Shown piece after piece: positions 53,401-61,000 of a stretch of DNA of 64,000 bases. The translations under genes and the position numbers were made by a program. Numbering within the stretch: position 1 is the first letter of the stretch; each line of letters opens with the position of its first letter. Origin of the DNA: Lysobacter sp. BMK333-48F3 (GTDB lineage: Bacteria; Pseudomonadota; Gammaproteobacteria; Xanthomonadales; Xanthomonadaceae); NCBI RefSeq assembly GCF_019733395.1, contig NZ_JAIHOO010000001.1, positions 4,092,501 through 4,156,500 of the forward strand, read 5' to 3'. The notes beneath the pieces were generated by a model that worked only from the letters and a program-made list of their open reading frames with translations, ran no database searches and was not told the origin of the DNA.

Positions 53401-54572
53401 GCTTCGACATGGCGGCCAAGGCCTGGGGGCAGTTGTGCTTCGGCCGCAGCGTGCACCTGCTGTCCGAGTGCATCCGGCTGGACGCCGAGGCCTTGCTCGA
53501 CTACCTGGAGCGGCATGCGATCGAGGCGATGGAATGCACCCCATCGCATTTGCGCATGCTGCAGGCGGCCGGTTTCCTGCGAGGCCGCGGCGCCGGCCTG
53601 CGCAAGCTGCTGCTCGGCGGCGAAGCCCTGGATGCGGCGAGCTGGGCCGCGCTGGTCGAAGCCGACGCGGTCCAGTTCCACAACATGTACGGCCCGACCG
53701 AGTGCAGCGTCGACGCCACCTGCGGACCGGTCGCCGGAGCGGTGCCGCAGATCGGCCGGCCGATGCCGGGCGCGCGGGTGTATCTGCTCGACGCGCACGG
53801 CGAGCCGGTGCCGATCGGCGTCGCCGGCGAGATCTTCATCGGCGGCGCCGGCGTGGCGCGCGGCTACCTGCATCGCCCCGAACTGAGTGCGGAACGCTTC
53901 GTCCGCGATCCCTTCGCCGACATCGCCGGGGCGCGCATGTACAAGACCGGCGACCTCGGCCGCTGGCGCGCGGACGGCACGATCGAGTACCTGGGCCGCA
54001 ACGACTTCCAGGTCAAGATCCGCGGCTATCGCATCGAGCTGGGCGAGATCGAAGCGCGCCTGGCCGGCCTGGACGGCGTGCGCGAGGCGGTGGTGCTCGC
54101 GCAGACGGACCGTCCCGGCGATCCGCGCTTGATCGCCTACCTGCTGCGCGAGCCCGATGCGCAACCGGATCCGGCCGATCTGCGCGCCCGGCTCGGCGCG
54201 CAGTTGCCGGACTACATGCTGCCGACCGCCTACGTCGCCCTCGACGCCTGGCCGCTCAACGCCAACGGCAAGCTCGACCGCAAGGCCCTGCCGTCGCCGG
54301 ACGACGAGGGCTTGGCGCGTCGCGACTACCTCGCTCCCGAGGGCGAAATGGAAGCCCGCCTGGCGGCGATCTGGGCCGGGCTGCTCGGGGTCGAGCGGGT
54401 CGGGCGCAACGACAATTTCTTCGAACTCGGCGGCCATTCGGCGCTGGCGATCCAGCTGATCCATCTGATGAGCGAGCAGCAGCTGCAGGTCGACGTGCAG
54501 ATGGTGTTCAACGCGCCGACGCTGGCCGACCTGGCGGCCGCCACCGCGCAATGGGAGGAAATCGAGCTATGA
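38463..54572 (+). CDS. Five-module NRPS, first synthetase of a tripropeptin-like lipodepsipeptide line
   Basis: 5,369 aa: C1-A1-T1-C2-A2-T2-C3-A3-T3-C4-A4-T4-C5-A5-T5, no thioesterase. C active sites: HHLVADG 137, HHLTLDH 1244, HHLVMDH 2334, HHIVSDG 3386, HHIVADG 4449. A-domain cores (YVIYTSGSTG) at 617, 1710, 2800, 3866, 4931; phosphopantetheine Ser in GGHS at 1021, 2111, 3201, 4264, 5326. Specificity codes: A1 DFWNIGMVH (Thr), A2 and A3 DVQLIAHVV (Pro), A4 DVENVGAIN (unassigned; Arg if the product is tripropeptin-like), A5 DMKELGMVD (unassigned; Asp/OH-Asp in the same model). C1 opens LSSPQHAVWLDQSLAPDLPC like lipo-initiating starter C domains. C2 and C3 carry HHxxxDH rather than HHxxxDG and may be dual condensation/epimerisation domains. 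The A2-T2 and A3-T3 DNA is almost identical. The stop overlaps the next start (ATGA). Confidence 0.95.
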   Translation: MSSEVLHPLSSPQHAVWLDQSLAPDLPCYNIGTAVLFEGPADPDRFEAAVRQVAQRHAALRIVLERSGDGVRQRFADIAGASLQRIDLCGRADAEELAWQRMRAAFDAPFDLYGQPLWRMQWLQVTPQRAYWLLCFHHLVADGWAVALIGQAVSQAYNRLSRGEAPEPEDGSDDEADYRDFIARDAEYLASPRYAKDREFWTQRYARLPDPLFEQAPGRRGRFDRRFGQAVWSLERARYQRLSDVAAAQGGSGTHFIAAALAVYFARIAGREDEVVIGMPVHNRTGAAQRRTVGMFAAAMPVGITVDARAPFAAVLAQTAAETKRCYRHQRYPLADLHRELLSGVGDRRGLFDLSLSMEGFQGDLEMDGAASTAYPLHNGYERQPLAVYVRDYEQQRPVRIEFNYDPDAFGEHDMAAHLRRLERLVLAAIETPEAAVGDLPLMDETERTLVLHRFNEPQLDTGAPQPMHRMFERHAQATPDAIAVQHEDQALSYGELNRRANRLAHHLRGLGVGPDALVAIGLERGLDLVVAILATLKAGGAYVPLDPVYPDERLLHMLDDSAPVALIGDEDLIRRLQPSADCRLVRMDSAEAERPWARASSDNPEVEGLTPAHLAYVIYTSGSTGLPKGVMVEHAQVSRLFAATQADFGFGRDDVWTLFHSFAFDFSVWELWGALIHGGRLIVVPHAISRAPAEFHRLVCEQGVTVLNQTPSAFRQFVAAGQAAPRPHALRYVIFGGEALEMASLKPWYAQPHNLATRLVNMYGITETTVHVTYRALQPADAERPGASPIGTRIGDLSLYVLDPQGRPLPVGCTGEMYVGGAGVARGYLRRPQLDAQRFLPDRFSGAPGARMYRTGDLGRYLADGTLEYFGRNDQQVKIRGFRIELGEIEAQLSQVEGVGEAVVVARADVPGDQRLVAYLVAGDDAPLPEPARLREALRDRLPDYMLPAAYVRLPALPLTANGKLDRKALPAPDDQAYRQRAYEAPRGGAEQALARIWAELLGVEQVGRDDNFFELGGHSILAVQLVERLQREGLPTTIRDLFSAPSLAALAANLAGQGQGEPVAVPANAIAEGCERIVPEMLPLVRLDQAQIDLVAAAVPGGMANIQDIYPLAPLQEGILFHHLLQRDSDAYVLPALLRFDDRARLDHFLDALQRVIARHDILRTSVQWEGLDEPVQVVWRRAEMNLHTLALDPARGDVQAQLQDRADPRRARLDLRRAPMLQAYAAFDPAGGHWLLQLLHHHLTLDHTTTELILHEVVALLQGRGDELPAPVPFRDFVARARHGVGEAEHEAYFHAMLGDLDEPTAPFGLLDVQGDGSQVEQARRTLPAELSARLRRLARAHGVGAASLFHLAWAQVLGQCSGRDDVVFGTVLFGRMQGGAGIDRAMGMFINTLPVRIVLGGRDAAQALRETHERLSGLLRHEQASLTLARRCSGLGAGAPMFSALLNYRHSRAETFGESRIADGIQYLGGRDLTNYPFSLYVDDLGSDFVLTAEIHASVRAERIADFVEQALTALAQALERSSDAPLSALDALPAAERQCVLYGYNDTRRDYAAPALVHEAFEQQAAAHPERIALELDGAQLSYRALNEQANRLARHLRGLGVGPDQRVAICVERSLAMVVAILATLKAGGAYVPLDPAYPDERLAQMLRDSRPAAVLSQHRLLPRLAPGEAALVLLDEAAPAWAKASAANVHGGELGLKPEHLAYVIYTSGSTGVPKGVAMPHRGLVNLLAWQREQLPEPARTLQFAALGFDVAFQEIFSTLGSGGTLVLLHEELRQDLPALAEWLAQESIERLFLPYIALSTLSELWSQRAEPLPMLQDLITAGEQLRITPAIRRMFAKHPQARLHNHYGPTESHVVSAHTLDGPAEHWEDLPPIGRPIGNSRVYLLDAQRRPVPVGVAGELYLGGVQVAQGYLQRPELSAQRFLADPFDRRGGGRMYKTGDLGRWREDGTIEYLGRNDFQVKVRGYRIELGEIEAQLTRADGVREAVVIARDGRPGETRLVAYLIVEPGAAKPEAAQLRAQLSQRLPDYMLPAAYVVLEAWPLTPNGKLERKALPAPDGESYGRRAYAEPQGEVEQALAAIWSQLLGVERVGRDDDFFELGGHSLLAIRLLEQLRRRGWSTDIRSLFAHPTLAALAAAVQGEGGEARVAVPPNRIPPGCEAIAPAMLPLVALDAAAIERIVRATPGGAANIQDIYPLAPLQQGILFHHLLQSETDTYVLPTLLEFDDRARLDRFVAALQRVVARHDILRTAVHWEGLAEPVQVVWRRAGLELRTLELAPGPQPAEQRLREHPQVRGSRIDVRRAPMLHGYAARAERGERWLLLLAYHHLVMDHTTLERLVEEIAAIERGDEAELPAPVPFRDFVAQARLGIGEREHEGFFRAMLGDLDEPTAPFGLLDVQGDGSQIEQAQRRLPAELAARLRRQATAHGVGAASLFHLAWAQVLGQCSGRDDVVFGTVLFGRMHGGAGADRAVGMFINTLPLRLRLGGRSARQALRETHERLSGLLRHEHASLALAQRCSAMEAHTPLFSALLNYRHSQVGSGAHTRVLDGVRLLDVRDRTNYPFGLYIDDSGRDFELTVQVAASVRAERIADFVEQALTALAQALERSSDAPLSALDALPAAERQCVLYGYNDTRRDYAAPALVHEAFEQQAAAHPERIALELDGAQLSYRALNEQANRLARHLRGLGVGPDQRVAICVERSLAMVVAILATLKAGGAYVPLDPAYPDERLAQMLRDSRPAAVLSQHRLLPRLAPGEAALVLLDEAAPAWAKASAANVHGGELGLKPEHLAYVIYTSGSTGVPKGVAMPHRGLVNLLAWQREQLPEPARTLQFAALGFDVAFQEIFSTLGSGGTLVLLHEELRQDLPALAEWLAQESIERLFLPYIALSTLSELWSQRAEPLPMLQDLITAGEQLRITPAIRRMFAKHPQARLHNHYGPTESHVVSAHTLDGPAEHWEDLPPIGRPIGNSRVYLLDAQRRPVPVGVAGELYLGGVQVAQGYLQRPELSAQRFLADPFDRRGGGRMYKTGDLGRWREDGTIEYLGRNDFQVKVRGYRIELGEIEAQLTRADGVCEAVVIARDGRPGETRLVAYLIVEPGAAKPEAAQLRAQLSQRLPDYMLPAAYAVLEAWPLTPNGKLDRKALPAPDGESYGRRAYAEPQGEVEQALAAIWSQLLGVERVGRDDDFFELGGHSLLAIRLISQVRERLDAELALSSLFAQPRLAALAVAVAAAGRSALAPIPLAGRSQPLPLSPAQQRLWFVAGVDPLASAAYHVPGALRLRGALDRAALRAALDRVVARHESLRTRFVAIDGQPWQTIDPPRGFALSEQDAGGLTPQQIEDLCREAAAQPFDLAAGPPIRGRLLRVAADEHVLLVTMHHIVSDGWSLSVLMREVATAYSALRENRDPPEPALPVQYPDYAVWLQHRLDAPEAQAQLASWVEHLRGAPSLVELPTDRPRPPLQDYRGASLDVGLDAAASEAVRNLAQRHGATAYMVVLAAWAAVVARYSGQRRVVLGSSHAGRDRVEIEPLIGFFVNTQAIQIDLDAAASVGELLAQVRQEALRAQERQQVPFERLVEALNPPRSMAHSPVFQLMLTWHNTPDVRLELAGLEVERVESLPASAQFDLALDLQERDGRVLGKLNYATALYDEATVRRHWEGVAAMLRGMAADDGQPVERIDLLDAPQRQQLLQDFAFGGAAVPAHAFVQTAFERQAAQRPDAVAIEHDGEAWTYSELDRRANRLAHYLRGLGLQADDRIALCLQRGPELIVAVLATLKAGAAYVPLDPAHPDQRLAWLLQDCAPAALLTQSALRGRLQPPAGCRAIALDATAWEHAPWAAAPAHAPDLRAWAGDGSHLAYVIYTSGSTGTPKGVMVEHRQFAHQVAALQSLYSFVPEDRVLQFSGLSFDVAGEEIFGALSHGATLVLRTDDWLAEPQRWCELCDGHRLTVANLPTLFWQRLAQTPAASLPARLRQIVIGGDAVGAAALEAWWRRDGHLPALANAYGPTETTINASVARCRADDPPGSIGRPVANARIYLLDPQGQPVPLGAVGEICIGGAGVARGYLHRPELTAQRFLADPFAPPGAQAPRMYRSGDLGRWRNDGTIEFLGRDDQQVKLRGFRIELGEIEAELARLDGIAEAAVILDAGQGEDRRLLAYVVAAGERLDPAELRAGLAERLPDYMLPAAFVRLPALPLNANGKLDRAALPALEGAAYAQAAFEPPQGEHEIALARLWSQLLGVEAVGRGDGFFELGGHSLLAVRMISQLRQRLGVELALSSVFARPRLAELAAELARSAPSAADPIPQADRSRPLPLSHSQQRLWYVTRIDAQAGAAYHLPGALRLRGELDRDALQAALDRIVARHETLRARFFAVDGQPRQRIEPWAPAAIGYRVLEGLDEAALRELCRAEAAAPFDLEREPPLRVQLLRLAQDEHVLLLTLHHIVADGWSLSVLAHEFSTLYRAFRVGQADPLPALPVQYADYAAWQRQRAQGAQWQRQLQYWVERLGEAPPLIGLATDRPRPPSQDYLGARFDVALDPALGADLSALAQRHGATLYMVVLAAWAAVLGRLSGQSQVVLGSSLAGRDRAEFEPLIGFFVNAQALRFDLDQSLDVAGLLAQAREVALQAQHHREVPFEQVVEALNPARSTAYNPIYQVRLAWQNTPPTQLAADGLAFDSLASQAGHAQFDLSLDLEPAGEGIVGQFNYATALYDEATVRRHWDALVAMLRGMVADERAPVARIGLLDAERREQVLYGFNASGAGGHDDLLHRLFERQAAAQPQTLALAYDGQELSYAELNARANRIAHHLRGLGLRPDDRVALCLERSLDLGVAWWATLKAGGACVPLDPVHPDERLAHMLSDSAPVAVLTQSHLLSRLQVPAGCTVLSLDETAEHALEAAPWAQASAQDPDPAEVGLSPAHLAYVIYTSGSTGLPKGVMVEHRNVLNFLHGMEQRIHGPAPDCRRIAWNSSFGFDMAAKAWGQLCFGRSVHLLSECIRLDAEALLDYLERHAIEAMECTPSHLRMLQAAGFLRGRGAGLRKLLLGGEALDAASWAALVEADAVQFHNMYGPTECSVDATCGPVAGAVPQIGRPMPGARVYLLDAHGEPVPIGVAGEIFIGGAGVARGYLHRPELSAERFVRDPFADIAGARMYKTGDLGRWRADGTIEYLGRNDFQVKIRGYRIELGEIEARLAGLDGVREAVVLAQTDRPGDPRLIAYLLREPDAQPDPADLRARLGAQLPDYMLPTAYVALDAWPLNANGKLDRKALPSPDDEGLARRDYLAPEGEMEARLAAIWAGLLGVERVGRNDNFFELGGHSALAIQLIHLMSEQQLQVDVQMVFNAPTLADLAAATAQWEEIEL
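42963..44815 (+). repeat. Near-identical A-T unit, copy 1 (module 2)
   Basis: From the end of C2 through A2 to T2. It aligns without gaps to 46233-48085 at a constant offset of 3,270 bases. By eye the first about 1.46 kb is identical; the few differences (for example at 44433, 44591, 44626) fall in the last 400 bases. Confidence 0.9.
46233..48085 (+). repeat. Near-identical A-T unit, copy 2 (module 3)
   Basis: Second copy of the 1.85-kb Pro-activating unit. It differs from copy 1 by about three amino acids (GVCEAV for GVREAV, YAVLEAW for YVVLEAW, KLDRKA for KLERKA) plus silent changes. The condensation domains on either side are clearly diverged. Confidence 0.9.
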
Positions 54573-57500
54573 ACGCTATCGAGTTGTTGCGGGCGCTGCA
54601 GGCGCGCGGGCTGTCGTTGCGCCTGGACGGCGAAAAGCTGCGCCTGCTCGGCGAGCCGCGTGCGCTGGCCGAGTCCGAGCTGGTGCAGGCCGTTCGCGAG
54701 CGAAAGCCCGAGCTGATCGCGCTGTTGCGCGAACGCGATGCCGCCACTGCCGACGACTACCGCATCGACGAGGGCACGACGGCGATCACCCCGAAGATGC
54801 TGCCGCTGGCCGGAATCGACCAGGCCGCGATCGACCGTTTGCTGGCCCAAGTGCCGGGCGGGACCGGCAACGTGCAGGACGTTTATCCGTTGGCGCCGCT
54901 GCAGGAAGGCATCCTGTTCCATCACCGTCTGCACGGCGAAGGCGAGAGCGATGCCTATGTCATGCCGACCCTGCTGCGCTTCGACAGCCGCGAGCGCCTG
55001 GACCGATTCGTAGATGCGCTGCGCGAGGTGGTCGCCCGCCACGACATCCTGCGCACCTCGGTGCATTGGGAGGGGCTGGAGCAGCCGTTGCAAGTGGTGC
55101 ATCGGCAGGCCGATCCGGTCGTCGAGATCCTGGCCGCTGCGCCGGGCGCGAGCGCGCGAGAGAGTCTGCAGGCCCAGGCCGATCCGCGCCGGTTCCGGCT
55201 CGACGTGCGGCAGGCGCCGATGTTGCGTGGCCACGCGGTCCGGGATCCGGCCGACGGCGGTTGGCTGCTGCAACTGCTGCACCATCACCTGATCCTGGAT
55301 CACACCGCGTCCGAGCTGCTGGTGCAGGAAGTGATGACGATCCTGCAGGGGCAGCGCGAGCGCCTGCCGGTGCCGGTGCCGTTCCGCCGCTTCGTCGCCC
55401 AGGCCCGGCGCGGCATGGGCCAGCCGGAGCACGAGGCGTATTTCCGTCGCGAACTCGGCGAGGTCGACGAAACCACCGCGCCGTTCGGCCTGAGCGACGT
55501 GCAGGGCGACGGCAGCGGCGTGGTCCGCGCCGGCATCGAGCTCGAACCGGGCCTGGCCCGGCGCCTGCGCGAACAGGCGCGGGCACGCGGGGTCGGCGCC
55601 GCCAGCCTGTTCCACCTGGCCTGGGCGCAGGTGCTGGGGCTGTGCAGCGGTCGCGACGAGGTGGTGTTCGGCACCGTGTTGTTCGGCCGTCTGCAGGCCG
55701 GCGCCGATGCGGCGCGGGCGATGGGCATGTTCCTCAATACCTTGCCGCTGCGGGTGAAGATCGACGGCCGCCCGGTCGAGGCGGCCCTGCGCGGCGTGCA
55801 TGCGTCTCTGGCCGAGTTGCTGGGTCACGAGCACGCTTCGTTGAGCCTGGCCCAGCGCTGCAGCGCCTTGCCGGCCAATGCGCCCTTGTTCGCCAGCCTG
55901 CTCAACTACCGCTACAGCCAGCGCGGCGACGCCGCGCCGGCGCTGGACGGGATCGAGGCGCTGGGCGGCCACGACCGGACCAACTATCCCTTCGTCCTGC
56001 ACGTCGACGACTACGGCGACGGCTTCGGCCTCACCGCCGAGGTCGAGCGCAGCGTCGATGCCCAGCGCGTCTGCGGTTTCGCCGAGCAGGCTCTGCGGGC
56101 CCTGGCCGACGCCCTCGAGCGCGAACCGCAGCGGCCGTTGGACAGCATCGAACGGCTGCCGGCGAGCGAGCGCGCGCAAGTGCTGCATGGTTTCAACGCC
56201 ACCGACACCGAGTACCCCCGCGGCTTATTGCTGCACCAACTGTTCGAGCGCCAGGCGGCGCAGCGTCCCGATGCCACCGCCGTGGTGTTCGAGGGGCGTC
56301 GCCTGAGCTACGCCGAGCTCAATGCGCGCGCCAACCGACTGGCGCGCCGCCTGCGCTTGCTCGGGGTCGGCCCGGACGCGCGGGTCGGCATTTGCCTGCA
56401 GCGCAGCGAACATCTGGTGATCGCGCTGTTGGCGACGCTCAAGGCCGGTGGCGCGTATCTGCCGCTGGACCCGGCGCAGCCGGCCGAACGCCTGCAGCAG
56501 TTGCTAGACGAAGCCGCGCCCGTCGCTGTGCTGACCGAAGCGGCCCTGGAAGCGCATCTGCCGGCGAGTTCGCTGCGCTGCCTGGTGCTGGATCGCGACG
56601 CCACGGCCTCGGTGCTGGCCGATACCGATTTGGACCCTGCCGATACCGGCCTGGGCGAGCGCCACCTGGCCTATGTGATCTACACCTCCGGCTCGACCGG
56701 GCGGCCGAAGGGGGTGATGAACGAGCATCGCGGGATCGTGAATCGCCTGCACTGGATGCAGCAGGCTTACGCGCTGACCCCGCAAGATGTCGTGTTGCAG
56801 AAGACTCCGTTCGGCTTCGACGTGTCGGTCTGGGAATTCTTCTGGCCGCTGATGATCGGCGCGCAGCTGGTGCTGGCGAAGCCGGAAGGGCATAAGGACC
56901 CGGCCTATCTGGGCGAACTGATCCGCGCCGCCGGGGTGACTACCCTGCATTTCGTGCCCTCGATGCTGCAGGTGTTTCTGGCCCGGCTCGACGCGGTGGC
57001 CGGCTGCGCCAGCCTGCGCCGGGTGGTCTGCAGCGGCGAGGCCTTGCCGGCGGCGCTGGCGCGGCAGTGCCGCGAGCGCCTGCCGCAGGTGCGTCTGTAC
57101 AACCTGTACGGGCCGACCGAGGCGGCGGTCGACGTCACCGCCTGGGACTGCAGCGAGGCCGATGTCGACACGGTGCCGATCGGGCGGCCGATCGCCAACA
57201 CCCGCATCTACCTGCTCGATGCGTCCCTGCGTCCGGTGCCGGTGGGCGTGGTGGGCGAGCTGTACATCGGCGGGGTGCAGGTGGCGCGCGGCTACCTCGA
57301 TCGCCCCGAACTGACCGCCGAGCGCTTCGTCGCCGATCCGTTCGAAGCCGGCGGACGTCTGTACCGCAGCGGCGACCTGGCGCGCTGGCGCGAAGACGGC
57401 GCGATCGAATACCTGGGCCGCAACGACTTCCAGGTCAAGCTGCGCGGCCAGCGCATCGAGCTGGGCGAGATCGAGGCGCAGTTGCGCGCGCTCGACGGCA

Positions 57501-58078
57501 TCGCCGATGCGGTGGTGGTCGCTCGCGAAGACCGGCATGGCGCGCTGGCCCTGGTCGCTTACGTGGTGCCGGAAGCGGGCGCCGAGGCGTCGCCGGCCGC
57601 GTTACGCGAGCGGCTGGCCCAGCGCCTGCCCGAGTACATGCTGCCGGGCGCCTATGTCGCGCTCGAGGCCTTGCCGCTCAGCGGCAACGGCAAGCTCGAC
57701 CGCAAGGCCCTGCCGGCGCCCGGCGACGCGGCGTTCGGCCGCAACGACTACGAGCCGCCGCAGGGCGAGGTCGAGCAGGCCCTGGCCGCGATCTGGTCGC
57801 AGCTGCTCGGCATCGAACGCATCGGCCGCCACGACGGCTTTTTCGCCCTCGGCGGCCATTCGCTGCTGGCGGTGCAGCTGCTGGAGCACCTGCGCCGGCG
57901 CGACTGGTCGATCGACGTGCGCGCGGTGTTCGCCCAGCCCGAACTGGCGGCGATGGCCGCCGCCGTGCGCCGCGCGGCCGCGCCCGGCCAGGGCGAGGTC
58001 GCGGTGCCGCGCAACGCCATTCCGGAGCGATTCGACGAATCGTCCAACGAACAAGAAACCGAGGAGTTCAGACTGTGA
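54569..58078 (+). CDS. Single-module NRPS (docking-C-A-T), serine-specific
   Basis: 1,169 aa from ATG 54569 (GGGAGGAA upstream). Residues 1-55 (MNAIELLRALQARGLSLRLD and EKLRLLGEP) are a TubC-type N-terminal docking domain that should take the chain from the preceding five-module protein. C6 has HHLILDH at 239-245 (DH instead of DG, dual-type), then A6 with YVIYTSGSTG at 702 and code DVWHVSLVD, the serine code. The carrier domain has Ser1098 in FFALGGHS, where Ala replaces the usual Glu of FFELGGHS. No thioesterase. ATGA and GTGA overlaps link it to both neighbours. It adds residue 6. Confidence 0.94.
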   Translation: MNAIELLRALQARGLSLRLDGEKLRLLGEPRALAESELVQAVRERKPELIALLRERDAATADDYRIDEGTTAITPKMLPLAGIDQAAIDRLLAQVPGGTGNVQDVYPLAPLQEGILFHHRLHGEGESDAYVMPTLLRFDSRERLDRFVDALREVVARHDILRTSVHWEGLEQPLQVVHRQADPVVEILAAAPGASARESLQAQADPRRFRLDVRQAPMLRGHAVRDPADGGWLLQLLHHHLILDHTASELLVQEVMTILQGQRERLPVPVPFRRFVAQARRGMGQPEHEAYFRRELGEVDETTAPFGLSDVQGDGSGVVRAGIELEPGLARRLREQARARGVGAASLFHLAWAQVLGLCSGRDEVVFGTVLFGRLQAGADAARAMGMFLNTLPLRVKIDGRPVEAALRGVHASLAELLGHEHASLSLAQRCSALPANAPLFASLLNYRYSQRGDAAPALDGIEALGGHDRTNYPFVLHVDDYGDGFGLTAEVERSVDAQRVCGFAEQALRALADALEREPQRPLDSIERLPASERAQVLHGFNATDTEYPRGLLLHQLFERQAAQRPDATAVVFEGRRLSYAELNARANRLARRLRLLGVGPDARVGICLQRSEHLVIALLATLKAGGAYLPLDPAQPAERLQQLLDEAAPVAVLTEAALEAHLPASSLRCLVLDRDATASVLADTDLDPADTGLGERHLAYVIYTSGSTGRPKGVMNEHRGIVNRLHWMQQAYALTPQDVVLQKTPFGFDVSVWEFFWPLMIGAQLVLAKPEGHKDPAYLGELIRAAGVTTLHFVPSMLQVFLARLDAVAGCASLRRVVCSGEALPAALARQCRERLPQVRLYNLYGPTEAAVDVTAWDCSEADVDTVPIGRPIANTRIYLLDASLRPVPVGVVGELYIGGVQVARGYLDRPELTAERFVADPFEAGGRLYRSGDLARWREDGAIEYLGRNDFQVKLRGQRIELGEIEAQLRALDGIADAVVVAREDRHGALALVAYVVPEAGAEASPAALRERLAQRLPEYMLPGAYVALEALPLSGNGKLDRKALPAPGDAAFGRNDYEPPQGEVEQALAAIWSQLLGIERIGRHDGFFALGGHSLLAVQLLEHLRRRDWSIDVRAVFAQPELAAMAAAVRRAAAPGQGEVAVPRNAIPERFDESSNEQETEEFRL

Positions 58079-61000
58079 ATGCGGAAGTCTCGAGTATGCA
58101 GGCCCTGGACGCGAAGGCGCTGATCGGCCTGCTCGAACAGCGCCAGGTGCAGGTGCGGGTGGAGCAGGGCGAGTTGGTGGTAAAGGCGCCGCGCGGAGTG
58201 TTGACGCCCGGCGTGATGGCTTCGCTGAAACTGCACAAGCAGGCCTTGTTGCAATGGGCCGCGGCCAACGGCGAGCGGGTCGCGCCGGCGTCGCCGGCGC
58301 CGCAGATCACCCCGCAGATGCTGCCGCTGGTGCGGCTGGAGCAGTCCCAGATCGACCGCATCGTCGCGGCCACCCCGGGCGGCGCCGGCAACATCCAGGA
58401 CATCTATCCGCTGGCGCCGTTGCAGGAAGGCATCCTGTTCCACCACTTGCTGCAGCAGCAGGGCGATGCCTATCTGACCCGGCTGCTGATGAGCTTCGAC
58501 AGCCGCGAGCTGCTCGAACGCTTCGTCGCCGCGATGGACGAGGCGATCGCGCGCCAGGACGTGCTGCGCACCGCGGTGCAGTGGGACGGCCTGGCCGAGC
58601 CGGTACAGGTGGTCTGGCGACGGGCGCGGCTGGAGGTGGAGACGTTGGAGTTCACGGGCGATGCGCAGCCGCAGTTGCAGGCCTACGCCGATCCCGGCCG
58701 CTACCGCCTGGACGTGCGCCGCGCGCCGATGATGCGCGGCTTCGCCGCCTACGACGCGCTAGGCCAACGCTGGCTGCTGCAGTTGCTTTACCACCACCTG
58801 GTCATGGATCACGTGACCCTGGAACTGCTGGTGCAGGAGGTCGGCCTGATCCTGCAGGACCGCCGCGGCGAACTGCCCGAGCCGGTGCCGTTCCGCAACT
58901 TCGTCGCCCAGGCGCGCCTGAACGCGCGCGAGGACGAGCACGAACGTCATTTCCGCGCGGAACTCGGCGACGTCGACCAGCCGACTGCGCCGTTCGACCT
59001 GCTCGACGTGCAGGGCAACGGCGCCGATGCGGTGCAGGCCAAGCTGCGCCTGGACCCCGGGCTGAGCGCCGACCTGCGCCGGGTCGCGCGCAATCGCAGC
59101 GTCAGCGCGGCGAGCGTATTCCATCTGGCCTGGGCGCAGGTGCTGGCGCGCTGCAGCGGCCGCGACGATGTGGTGTTCGGCACCGTGCTGTTCGGCCGCC
59201 TGCAGGGCGGCGCCGGCGCCGACCGCGCGATGGGCATGTTCATCAATACCCTGCCGCTGCGCGTGCGCCTGCAAGGCCGCAGCGCCGGCGAAGCCTTGGC
59301 CGACACCGCCGCCGGCCTGGCCGAACTGCTGCGTCACGAGCACGCGCCGTTGACCCTGGCCCAGCGTTGCAGCGGCATCGCCGCCAACACGCCGCTGTTC
59401 TCGGCCCTGCTCAACTACCGTCATAGCCGCGACGAGGGCGCGGCTGAGGCCGATGAGGGCATCGCCGGCATCCGCCATCTCGACAGCCGCGACCGCACCA
59501 ACTATCCGTTCGTGTTGCATGTCGACGACTACGGCGACGGTTTCGGCGTCACCGCCGAGATCGTCCAGCGCGTCGAGGCCGCGCGCATCGCCGAGTGGGT
59601 GCGCGAGGCGCTGGTGCATCTGATCCAGGCCCTGGAGCAGGCGCCGGATACGCCGGTGCTGGCGCTTGAAGTGCTGCCCGCCGGCGAGCGCGAGCAAGTG
59701 CTGCAAAGCTTCAACGACCGCCGCCGCGATCACGCCGGGCAGGGCGAGCTGGTGCATGTGCTGTTCGAACGCCAGGCCGCGGCGACGCCCGACGCGATCG
59801 CGCTGGAGTTCGGGCCTGAGCGGCTGAGCTACGCCGAGCTGGAGGCGCAGGCCAATCGCCTCGCCCGGCATCTGCGCGGGTTCGGGGTGGGGCCGGACCA
59901 GCGCGTCGCGGTCTGCCTGGAGCGCGGCCCGGCGATGGTGATCGCGATCCTGGCCGCCTTGAAGGCCGGCGGCGCCTACGTGCCGTTGGATCCGACCTAT
60001 CCGGACGAGCGCCTGGCGCACATGCTGCGCGACAGCGCGCCGCGCGCTCTGCTGACCCAGGAACGGCTGCGAGATCGCCTGAGCGTCGCCGACGGATGCG
60101 AATGCGTACTGCTCGACGATAGCGCCGATGCGCCCCGGGGCTCGTCGGACGCATCGCCGCCGCAGACCCCGGAGCTGGGCGGCGAGCACCTGGCTTACGT
60201 GATCTATACCTCCGGCTCGACCGGCCTGCCCAAGGGCGTGGCGATGCCGCACCGCGGCCTGGTCAACCTGCTGGCCTGGCAGCGCGGACCGCTGCCGGAG
60301 CCGGCCCGGACCCTGCAGTTCGCCGCGCTAGGCTTCGATGTCGCGTTCCAGGAGATCTTCAGCACGCTCGCCAGCGGCGGCACCCTGGTGCTGCTGCACG
60401 AGGAGCTGCGCCAGGATTTGCCGGCGCTGGCCGACTGGCTCGGCGAGCAGTCGATCGAACGCTTGTTCCTGCCCTACATCGCGCTCAACGCGCTCAGCGA
60501 ACTGTGGTCGCAGCGCGAGACGCCGCTGCCGGCGCTGCGCGACCTGATCGTCGCCGGCGAGCAGTTGCGCATCACCCCGGCGATCCGGCGCCTGTTCGAG
60601 GGCCGCAGCGGGGCGCGCCTACACAACCATTACGGTCCGACCGAAAGCCACGTCGTCACCGCCCACACCCTGTCCGGCCCGGCCGGACAATGGCCCGACC
60701 TGCCGCCGATCGGCGCGCCGATCGACAACAGCCGGATCTACCTGCTCGACGCGCAGGGCCGGCCGGTGCCGCGCGGTGTGGCGGGCGAGATCCACATCGG
60801 CGGCGTCCAGGTCGCCCGCGGCTACCTGCAACGAGCCGACCTCAGCGCCGAGCGCTTCCTCGCCGACCCCCATGCGGCGGCCGAGCCGGGCGCGGCGGCG
60901 CCGCGCCTGTACAAGACCGGCGACCTGGGCCGCTGGCGCGACGACGGCACGATCGATTATCTGGGCCGCAACGACTTCCAGGTCAAAATCCGCGGCTATC

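Noticed and set aside
49454..54568. Plus-strand frame open far upstream of the second NRPS gene
   Set aside because: Arg/Ala/Gly-rich translation overlapping the first NRPS gene in another frame; the docking-domain start at 54569 with a good ribosome site is the true start.
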